NCBI GenBank assembly: GCA_012522875.1
Contig: JAAYJP010000258.1
Location: forward strand, 1 to 6,556
Length of the DNA stretch: 6,556 bases
Source: Clostridiales bacterium
GTDB lineage: Bacteria > Bacillota > Clostridia > Christensenellales > Aristaeellaceae
Reading direction: 5' to 3'
Shown: positions 1 to 5,455 of the stretch, piece after piece
Position numbering within the stretch: the stretch's first letter is position 1
How the letters are laid out: every line of letters begins with the position of its first letter
The notes under the pieces: model-generated
What the model was told of the DNA's origin: nothing
The model's input: only the letters and a program-made list of their open reading frames with translations
Databases searched by the model: none
Made by a program: the position numbers and the translations under genes

Positions 1-666
1 ATCGGCTGCTATGGCACGCTGATCAAGTACATCAAGCAGGGGCATGAGGTGTCCGTCTGCCACATCGCCAACGGCAATATGGGCCATGTGGAGATCATGC
101 CGGACGAGCTTCGGCGCATCCGCCATGAAGAGGCCGCCGCCGCCGCCAGGCTGATCGGAGCCAAGCATTATGCCATTGACATCCCGGACATCCATGTCAC
201 CGCGGAAAACGACCAGCTCATCTATGACCTGGGGCGCGTCATCCGCAAGTCAAGGCCGGAAATCATTATCACCCATAATGATTATGACTATATGAACGAT
301 CATATGCAGACCTATTACGCCACCATGCGCGCCTCCTTTGGCGCCAGCATCCCCCACTTCCACTGCAAAGACGCCGGCCCCGAGGTTCCCGTCTGCCCGA
401 TCTACCATATGGACACGGTCTCCGGAGCGGGCTTTATTCCCACAGAATATGTGGATATCAGCGATGAGATGGAGCTGAAGCTGGAAGCGCTCAGCTGCCA
501 CAAATCCCAGATTCAGTGGATGCTGGAGCATGACGGGATCGATTTCCTGGATTTTGTCAGAACCTGTTCCCGCGTTCGCGGATACCAGTGCGGCGCACAA
601 TATGCCGAGGGGTATAGGGCCAACACCAACTATTTGCGGTTGACCGCCAGGCGGCTGTTGCCGTAG
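1..666 (+). CDS. PIG-L/LmbE-family deacetylase, 5' end cut by window
   Basis: Probable zinc-dependent N-deacetylase of the PIG-L/LmbE fold, a family that removes acetyl groups from GlcNAc-type and related amides in the cytoplasm. The frame is open from base 1, giving 221 visible residues and a TAG stop. The GTG at base 49 is internal, because the family's IGCYGTL segment and following helix lie before it; the true start and the usual AHPDD metal motif are probably about 10-20 residues outside the window. Visible family features are GHEV at 14-17, the NGNMG turn at 24-28, the helix with HEEAAAAA at 42-49, RPEIIITHND at 85-94, and DYMNDHMQT at 96-104, where H101 matches the third metal-binding His. 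The C-terminal region with CHKSQ (166-170) and RGYQCGAQYAEGYR (193-206) is also typical. It is followed by an ABC importer whose solute it may process. The family is clear but the substrate is unknown. Confidence 0.88.
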   Translation: MGCYGTLIKYIKQGHEVSVCHIANGNMGHVEIMPDELRRIRHEEAAAAARLIGAKHYAIDIPDIHVTAENDQLIYDLGRVIRKSRPEIIITHNDYDYMNDHMQTYYATMRASFGASIPHFHCKDAGPEVPVCPIYHMDTVSGAGFIPTEYVDISDEMELKLEALSCHKSQIQWMLEHDGIDFLDFVRTCSRVRGYQCGAQYAEGYRANTNYLRLTARRLLP

Positions 667-669
667 AAT
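640..669 (+). promoter_or_regulatory. Candidate sigma-A/sigma-70 promoter for the ABC importer operon
   Basis: TTGACC (640-645, five of six matches to TTGACA) is followed after 18 bases by TAGAAT (664-669, five of six matches to TATAAT). The -10 box overlaps the TAG stop of the deacetylase gene. Transcription would begin near 676 and leave a leader of about 40 bases before the permease start. The position, just before a new operon, is sensible, but the -35 half lies in coding DNA and no experiment backs it. The alternative is that the importer is simply co-transcribed with the deacetylase. Confidence 0.42.
644..654. promoter_or_regulatory. Perfect 11-base palindrome in the promoter spacer, possible operator
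   Basis: CCGCC-A-GGCGG is a perfect inverted repeat around a central A and touches the end of the candidate -35 box. A regulator bound here would block RNA polymerase. It also encodes the end of the deacetylase, and GC-rich codons can produce such a palindrome by chance, so this is only a suggestion. Confidence 0.18.
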
Positions 670-702
670 AGATTCCGGACAGACACATATCCAATCCGAA
701 AG

Positions 703-710
703 AGCGAGGG
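703..710 (+). promoter_or_regulatory. Ribosome-binding site supporting the GTG start of the permease
   Basis: GAGCGAGG(G) ends 7 bases before the GTG at 718. This site fixes the permease start: no ATG, GTG or TTG occurs in frame between the upstream TAG stop (664-666) and 718, and the next in-frame Met falls inside the first membrane segment. Confidence 0.6.
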
Positions 711-717
711 AATTGCC

Positions 718-1698
718 GTGAGCCAGTTGACCGCCGGGAGAAATGTCAGGGGACGCTTCTCAAAATTCACCAAGGACTATGCCATTGTGGTGGCAATTTT
801 GCTGCTGATGGTCGTTTTCACCTTTGCCTCAGACTATTTTTTAACCTATCGCAACATCCGCAACATCCTCATGCAAACGGTGTCCGTGGCCATCGTGTGC
901 ATCGGGCAGGCGATTATCGTGACCACGGGGGAGTTTGACCTTTCCCTGGGGCAAAATGTCTGCCTGACCTCCGCGGTGATGGCCTACCTGATCAAGTTTG
1001 CCGGCTTCAATCCCTGGATCGCCATCCTCTGCGCGATCCTGGTGGGGGCCATGGTGGGCATGAGCAATGGCCTGCTCATCGCCTACGCGGGCATTCCCTG
1101 CTTTATCGTCACGCTGGGCTTCCAGATGATCGCCAGGGGCGCAGCCAAGATCATCACCAACGCCTCGCCCATCGCCGGGATGCCCGAGCAGATCAAATGG
1201 ATCGGCCGCGGATTTATCGGCGGGAACGAATACGGGTTCCCCATCAGCGTGCTGATCATGCTGGGCCTGTTCCTTTTGTTCATGTTCATCACCCTTCGCA
1301 CCAAGTTTGGCCGTTCCCTCTATGCCATTGGCGGCAACAAGGAAGCCGCTTACTTCGCCGGCATCAACGTCAAAGCGCACCGCGCGGTCATCTACACCAT
1401 CGCGGGGGCGCTGTGCGGCATATCCGCCGTCATTTTGGTCACCCGCCTGGACAGCGCCGCGCTTACCAACGGCAACCTCTACGAGTTTGACGCCATCATC
1501 GCATGCATCCTGGGCGGTATCAGCCTGGCGGGCGGCCGCGGCAAGATCATCCAGGCGTTCTTTGGAGCGATCTTCCTGATGCTCTTCTTCAACGGCATGA
1601 CCATGCTGAACGTCAACCCCTTTGTGCAGGATGTCCTCAAGGGCGTGGTGATGATAGGCGCCGTTGCCCTGGATGTTGTGCGCAACCGGCGCAGATAA
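718..1698 (+). CDS. CUT2-class ABC transporter permease (RbsC-like)
   Basis: Inner-membrane permease subunit of a carbohydrate-uptake-type-2 importer, probably acting as a homodimer because no second permease gene is present. It has 326 residues, normal for the RbsC/XylH/MglC family. It starts with GTG. After a basic N-terminus (RNVRGRFSK), hydrophobic segments run at about 21-38, 52-70, 100-122, 173-193, 223-243, 277-297 and 305-321, with shorter ones between. The family signature GEFDLSLG is at 71-78, in place of the usual GGIDLSVG. The cytoplasmic coupling loop, with EFDAIIACILGG at 256-267 and SLAGGRGK at 269-276, matches the conserved region that contacts the ATPase. The C-terminus is short and basic (RNRRR). 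The ATPase gene follows after 14 bases, so the two are surely co-transcribed. Family assignment is secure; the solute may be a sugar, a nucleoside or another polar compound. Confidence 0.92.
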   Translation: MSQLTAGRNVRGRFSKFTKDYAIVVAILLLMVVFTFASDYFLTYRNIRNILMQTVSVAIVCIGQAIIVTTGEFDLSLGQNVCLTSAVMAYLIKFAGFNPWIAILCAILVGAMVGMSNGLLIAYAGIPCFIVTLGFQMIARGAAKIITNASPIAGMPEQIKWIGRGFIGGNEYGFPISVLIMLGLFLLFMFITLRTKFGRSLYAIGGNKEAAYFAGINVKAHRAVIYTIAGALCGISAVILVTRLDSAALTNGNLYEFDAIIACILGGISLAGGRGKIIQAFFGAIFLMLFFNGMTMLNVNPFVQDVLKGVVMIGAVALDVVRNRRR

Positions 1699-1712
1699 GG
1701 CGGGGAGACGAG

Positions 1713-3191
1713 ATGGCAGACAATATCCTGGAACTGAAGAACATCACCAAGGTCTTTCCGGGGGTGAAGGCGCTGGACAAGGTGTCCGTTTCCATCCAGC
1801 GGGGCACGGTGCACGCGCTGGTGGGGGAAAACGGCGCGGGGAAATCCACGCTTATCAAGGTGCTGGCCGGCATCTACCACCCGGAGGAGGGCGAGGTCTT
1901 CCTGGATGGTGTGAAGGTGGACCTGCGCACGCCCTATGAGTCCCAGCAGAAAGGAATCAGCGTTGTCCATCAGGAGCTGAAGATGTCAGAAACCCTGAGT
2001 GTGGCAGAAAACGTATTCCTGGGCAACCTCATGTACAAGGGCCGAATCGTTGACTGGAAGGGGATGCGCCAGCGGGCTTCGGAAATGCTCAGGGAGCTGG
2101 GTGTGCCGATGGATGTGACGGTCGCAGTGGAAAGGCTGTCTGTGGCGCAAAAACAGATGGTGGAGATCTGCAAGGCCATCAACCGCAACTGCAAGGTACT
2201 CATCATGGATGAGCCCTCAGCCACACTGACGGAAAAAGAGCAGTCCCTCATGTTCAACACCATCCGGAAGCTCAAGGAAAATGGCGTTACCATCATCTAC
2301 ATCTCACACCGTATGGAGGAGGTATTCGACCTTTCGGATCATGTCAGCGTGCTTCGGGACGGCGCGCACATCGCGACCCTGCCGGTGGCAAATGTCACCC
2401 GGGATGAACTGGTGAGCATGATGGTGGGGCGTGCCGTTGCGCATGACTACCCGCGTTCCGCAAAAGCCCTGGGCGAGGTGGTGCTGGAGGCAAGGGGCAT
2501 TAAGCGCAAAGGCGTGCTCAATGACATCAGCTTCCAGCTGCGCCGCGGCGAGGTGCTGGGGGTCGCGGGCCTGGTGGGCGCGGGCAGGACCGAGCTGGCG
2601 CGTGCTGTGCTGGGCATTGACAGGATCGACGCCGGGGAAATATTGCTGCACGGCAAACCTGTCAAGATCGACAGCTTCAGGAAAGCCATCGGCCTGGGGC
2701 TGAGCCTGGTGCCGGAGGACCGCAAAAGCCAGGGCCTGGTCCAGATCGCAACGGTCAGCCGCAACATCTGCATGGTCAACATGGACGCGGTGTCCCATGG
2801 TTTTGTCATGGACGCCTCCAGGGAACGCCAGGTCAGCCAGGAATATGTGGAAAAAATGGACATCAGCACACCCAATGTGGAAACGGAGGCACAATACCTT
2901 TCCGGGGGCAACCAGCAAAAGGTGGTCATTGCCAAGTGGCTTCTGGAGGACAGTGAGATTGTCATCCTGGATGAGCCGACCCGGGGCATTGATGTAGGCG
3001 CCAAAAGCGAAATACACCGATTGATCGTTGACCTGGCGGAAAAAGGCAAATCCATACTGATGATTTCCTCTGAGCTGCCTGAAATCGTCGGCATGTCAGA
3101 CCGCGTCATGGTCATCCACGAAGGGAACCTGGTGGGAGAGTTCAAGCGCGGTGAAGCGACTCCGGAGAAGATCATGGCGCTGTGTATTTAA
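1713..3191 (+). CDS. CUT2-class ABC transporter double ATPase (RbsA/MglA-like)
   Basis: Energy-coupling subunit with two fused nucleotide-binding domains, 492 residues, near the usual length of about 500. The ATG at 1713 is chosen because GGGGAGA lies just before it (1702-1708) and the family N-terminus (ILELKNITKVFPGVKAL) begins there; the frame stays open upstream to 1503, but that stretch lies over the permease gene. Domain 1 has Walker A GENGAGKST at 38-46, a degenerate signature LSVAQKQMVE at 142-151, Walker B VLIMDEPSA at 162-170 and the switch His in ISHR at 197-200. Domain 2 has the degenerate Walker A GLVGAGRTE at 286-294, LVPEDRK at 332-338, signature YLSGGNQQK at 395-403, Walker B IVILDEPTRG at 416-425, and SSELPE at 452-457 where the switch His would be. 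This asymmetry is normal for the family. It pairs with the upstream permease and downstream binding protein. Confidence 0.94.
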   Translation: MADNILELKNITKVFPGVKALDKVSVSIQRGTVHALVGENGAGKSTLIKVLAGIYHPEEGEVFLDGVKVDLRTPYESQQKGISVVHQELKMSETLSVAENVFLGNLMYKGRIVDWKGMRQRASEMLRELGVPMDVTVAVERLSVAQKQMVEICKAINRNCKVLIMDEPSATLTEKEQSLMFNTIRKLKENGVTIIYISHRMEEVFDLSDHVSVLRDGAHIATLPVANVTRDELVSMMVGRAVAHDYPRSAKALGEVVLEARGIKRKGVLNDISFQLRRGEVLGVAGLVGAGRTELARAVLGIDRIDAGEILLHGKPVKIDSFRKAIGLGLSLVPEDRKSQGLVQIATVSRNICMVNMDAVSHGFVMDASRERQVSQEYVEKMDISTPNVETEAQYLSGGNQQKVVIAKWLLEDSEIVILDEPTRGIDVGAKSEIHRLIVDLAEKGKSILMISSELPEIVGMSDRVMVIHEGNLVGEFKRGEATPEKIMALCI

Positions 3192-3206
3192 CAAATGCTG
3201 TACCCA

Positions 3207-3223
3207 AGCCGCGCGAAGCGGCT
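3207..3223 (+). other. Intercistronic stem-loop before the binding-protein gene
   Basis: AGCCGC (3207-3212) and GCGGCT (3218-3223) form a perfect 6-bp stem with a GCGAA loop. No T-run follows, so this is not an ordinary terminator. It sits in the 52-base gap between ATPase and binding-protein genes, 7 bases before the ribosome-binding site. Hairpins in this position in importer operons often protect the binding-protein mRNA or separate its expression from the membrane subunits; that role is inferred here. Confidence 0.5.
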
Positions 3224-3230
3224 AATAGAT

Positions 3231-3237
3231 AAGGAGG
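3231..3237 (+). promoter_or_regulatory. Strong ribosome-binding site of the binding-protein gene
   Basis: AAGGAGG lies 6 bases before the ATG at 3244. It is a near-perfect Shine-Dalgarno sequence and clearly stronger than those of the permease and ATPase genes, which fits the excess of binding protein that importers of this kind need. Confidence 0.8.
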
Positions 3238-3243
3238 CAACCT

Positions 3244-4206
3244 ATGAAAAAAAGAACCTTAGTTTCCCTGTTGCTGGTCTTTGTGATGCTGGCCGCGTTC
3301 GCGGCCCCCGCAGTCGCGGAAGCGCCCTGGGCGGGCAAAAAACTGGGCGTCGCCCATATCACCCTGTATGACGAATGGTGCAAGGCTGTCTATGATGAGT
3401 TTATGTCACAGGGCCCCGCGATGGGCTTTGGCGAGATCAACATCCAGGACGGCAACCTGAACGCTGAAACCCAGCAGAAGCAGGTGGAAGACTTCATCAC
3501 CCAGAAGTATGACGCCATCCTCATTGACCCGGTCAACAGCGCCGGCATCATCCCCACGCTTGAGCAGGCAGGCGCCGCGGGCATCCCTGTGTTCGCTTTT
3601 GACAGCGGCACCGAATATAAGGACCTGGTGACCCACGTTGCCTGGGACCATGCCGAGACCGGCGTGCTGACTGCCCAATGGGTGGCGGACTATGCCAAAG
3701 AGAACCTGGGTGGTAAGGTGCGTGTTGGCGTGCTGGCCATGCTTAACGCCGTGCACACCCAGGTGCGCTCCGAATCCTTCAAGGCGACCCTGACTGAGCT
3801 GCTGGGCGAAGAGAACATCACCTGGGTCTTCGACCAGGATTTCGGCGAGACCCGTGAGTCTGCCGCCAACATCGTCACCAACAACATCGCCAAGCCCATT
3901 GACGTCATCTGGGGTGCTGTGGACAACGCCGCCCAGGGTGCCGCCAACGCGCTGGAGCTGGCCGGAGCCGAAGGCACCATCGTGGTGTGTGCCGGCGCCT
4001 GGGGCAGTGAACCTTTCAACATGATCAACAACAACCACAAATACTACAAGATGTGCATCGGCGTATCTGCCGCCAACATCGTCACCCTGACGCTGGAGTC
4101 CGTTCAGAAGCATTTCGCGGGCGAAGAGGTGCCGCGCCAGCAGAACATCGAGCTGGCTGTCATCGACGCCACCAACATCCAGGACTTCGTCAAGTACTAC
4201 CAGTAA
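3244..4206 (+). CDS. Periplasmic-binding-protein-fold solute receptor (Peripla_BP_4, RbsB-like)
   Basis: Secreted solute receptor that delivers ligand to the adjacent importer. It has 320 residues, typical of RbsB-type proteins. The N-terminus has a Sec signal peptide: basic MKKR, hydrophobic core at about 6-22, and a probable signal peptidase I site after AVA (23-25). There is no lipobox Cys, so it appears free rather than lipid-anchored. Lobe 1 starts at KKLGVAHITLYDEW (32-45); QKYDAILIDPVNS (87-99) and AAGIPVFAFDSG (111-122) are the family strands that build the ligand cleft. AWDHAETG (133-140) and VDNAAQGAANAL (226-237) match the hinge and second-lobe motifs, with D227 retained. The usual GFDG-type motif after the next strand is replaced by CAGAWG (249-254), so ligand contacts differ from classical sugar receptors. 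It is the last gene of the first importer and is followed at once by a terminator-like hairpin. The ligand is unknown. Confidence 0.9.
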   Translation: MKKRTLVSLLLVFVMLAAFAAPAVAEAPWAGKKLGVAHITLYDEWCKAVYDEFMSQGPAMGFGEINIQDGNLNAETQQKQVEDFITQKYDAILIDPVNSAGIIPTLEQAGAAGIPVFAFDSGTEYKDLVTHVAWDHAETGVLTAQWVADYAKENLGGKVRVGVLAMLNAVHTQVRSESFKATLTELLGEENITWVFDQDFGETRESAANIVTNNIAKPIDVIWGAVDNAAQGAANALELAGAEGTIVVCAGAWGSEPFNMINNNHKYYKMCIGVSAANIVTLTLESVQKHFAGEEVPRQQNIELAVIDATNIQDFVKYYQ

Positions 4207-4213
4207 GCGCCCC

Positions 4214-4242
4214 GGGGCGGGGACAAGCCCCGCCCCTTTTTT
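4214..4242 (+). terminator. Intrinsic terminator or attenuator after the binding-protein gene
   Basis: GGGGCGGGG (4214-4222), loop ACAAG, CCCCGCCCC (4228-4236) and six T residues (4237-4242) make a textbook rho-independent terminator with a perfect 9-bp stem, starting 7 bases after the TAA stop. The ribosome-binding site of the next gene follows only 4 bases after the T-run, leaving no room for a new promoter. Downstream genes therefore probably rely on read-through, or on a promoter inside the binding-protein gene that I cannot see. Confidence 0.85.
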
Positions 4243-4246
4243 GTAC

Positions 4247-4254
4247 AGGAGGAG
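4247..4254 (+). promoter_or_regulatory. Ribosome-binding site that sets the M24-protein start
   Basis: AGGAGGAG ends 5 bases before the ATG at 4260. The same frame is open upstream to 4053, but that part overlaps the binding-protein gene and the terminator, so this site decides the start. It is a strong site placed directly after the terminator T-run. Confidence 0.8.
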
Positions 4255-4259
4255 CAAAC

Positions 4260-5441
4260 ATGTCAGCACCTATCATGCGGATCCCCCGCAGCGAATATAA
4301 CGCCCGGATCGCCCGGGTGCAGGAGGCCATGCGGCAGGAAGGCCTGGATTTGCTCATTACCCATGCCTGCGGCTGTGAGTCTGCCACTGTCCGTTATTTG
4401 ACCGACTTCTGGGCTGTATTTGATTTTGCGGGCGTCCTGGTGCCGGCTTCCGGCGCTCCCATTTTGCTGACCGGCGGCCCTGAGAGCTATGATTTTGCCA
4501 GGCAGTTCGCGCAGATCGAGGATGTGCGTGTGCACCCGCTGTATGTGGAAACCAGCGCGCCTGAGTGGGACAAGCCGGCCAGCGCTTTTACTTTCCCGCA
4601 GATTTTGGATGAGCTGCGCTCCCGCGGGCCGCTTGGGAAAATCGGCATTGCCAATGTCAACACCCTTCCCCAGGTGATTTACCAGGAGATGATGGAAGGC
4701 GCGCGTGATGCCGAGGTCGTGCCTGCCGAGGGCCTGATCATGGGGCTGAGGGCCTGCAAGAGCAAAGAAGAGATCAAGCTCCTGCGTGAGGCGTGCCGCA
4801 TCACCGAGGAGGCCATGAAAGAAGCGGTCTCCATCATCCGTCCCGGCGTGAGGGAATGGGAGATTCAGGCGGCCTGGATGGCGGCGGCGCTGAAAATGGG
4901 CGCTGAAGGCACAGGTTATCCCTGCTGGGTGACCTCCGGCCCCAATACCTTCCAGAGCCTGTGCAAGTCCACGGACCGCCAGGTGCAGGCAGGAGACATG
5001 GTGCAGCTTTCCCTGGGCGCCAAGTACTCCGGCTACTGCGGCAATATGTGCCGGGCAGTCGTCCTTGGGAAAATTCCGCAGAAGCACAGGGACATGATCA
5101 ATGTTGCCCATGAGTGCCTGGAGGAGACCATCACCCTGCTTAAGCCAGGAACGCCTTTTGCGGTGGTTTATGACCGCTATCAGGCAACGCTTGACAAGCA
5201 TGGCTTTAAAGGGCTCACTTTATATGGGCCCGCGCATTCGACCGGGCTTCAGGAGTGCGAGGAGCCCTGGGTGGACAACCGCTCAGGCCGGGTGGTTCTG
5301 CCGGACATGGTGTTCAACATCGATATCTGGATTGCCGATCACAAGTATGGCGTCAGGCTTGAGGACTGTGTGCTGATCACCGAAAATGGCAACGAACAGC
5401 TGACCTCCTGGCAGCGGCAGCCGCTGATACTGGATGTATAA
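4260..5441 (+). CDS. M24 (creatinase/aminopeptidase P-fold) protein with altered active site
   Basis: A 393-residue cytoplasmic protein without signal peptide or membrane segment. An N-terminal creatinase-like domain spans about 10-160 (RIARVQEAM at 16-24, VRYLTDFWAVFDFAGVLVP at 44-62). A linker with ACKSKEEIKLLREA (165-178) leads to the C-terminal pita-bread M24 domain (about 180-380). The fold is clear from VTSGPN (224-229), GDMVQLSLGA (245-254), YGPAHSTGL (322-330) and YGVRLEDCVLITENG (363-377). Of the five metal ligands normal in M24 peptidases, the first two Asp align with S251 and N262, the His is kept (H326), the first Glu aligns with D355, and the last Glu is kept (E368). The His before the metal site, catalytic in metal-free creatinase, aligns with L234, next to C235. 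It is thus probably not a standard metallopeptidase; a metal-free amide or C-N hydrolase, or a ligand-binding pseudoenzyme, is possible. It lies between two importers. Confidence 0.85.
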   Translation: MSAPIMRIPRSEYNARIARVQEAMRQEGLDLLITHACGCESATVRYLTDFWAVFDFAGVLVPASGAPILLTGGPESYDFARQFAQIEDVRVHPLYVETSAPEWDKPASAFTFPQILDELRSRGPLGKIGIANVNTLPQVIYQEMMEGARDAEVVPAEGLIMGLRACKSKEEIKLLREACRITEEAMKEAVSIIRPGVREWEIQAAWMAAALKMGAEGTGYPCWVTSGPNTFQSLCKSTDRQVQAGDMVQLSLGAKYSGYCGNMCRAVVLGKIPQKHRDMINVAHECLEETITLLKPGTPFAVVYDRYQATLDKHGFKGLTLYGPAHSTGLQECEEPWVDNRSGRVVLPDMVFNIDIWIADHKYGVRLEDCVLITENGNEQLTSWQRQPLILDV

Positions 5442-5455
5442 TTGGGAAAACGCAG

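Noticed and set aside
671..700. Inverted repeat TTCCGGA...TCCGAA in the permease leader as a riboswitch or attenuator
   Set aside because: The arms do not match fully and the leader of about 40 bases is too short for a known riboswitch with an expression platform.
664..720. Possible amber read-through joining deacetylase and permease, which share a frame separated by one TAG and 17 sense codons
   Set aside because: The deacetylase ends at a normal family length, the permease has its own ribosome-binding site and start, and there is no read-through signal.
1503..1712. In-frame upstream extension of the first ATPase
   Set aside because: It is inside the permease gene, its translation is unlike any ATPase N-terminus, and a ribosome-binding site sits just before the ATG at 1713.
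1818..1852. Near-identical 35-base stretch at 1818-1852 and 5588-5622, a possible repeat
   Set aside because: It encodes the Walker A motif of the two paralogous ATPases; the three differences are synonymous third-position changes and similarity falls off outside the conserved motif.
3192..3230. A promoter for the binding-protein gene around TAATAGAT (3223-3230)
   Set aside because: No -35-like hexamer is found at a suitable distance upstream; the region is better explained by the hairpin and ribosome-binding site.
4053..4259. In-frame upstream extension of the M24 protein
   Set aside because: It overlaps the binding-protein gene and runs through the terminator; AGGAGGAG before 4260 sets the start.
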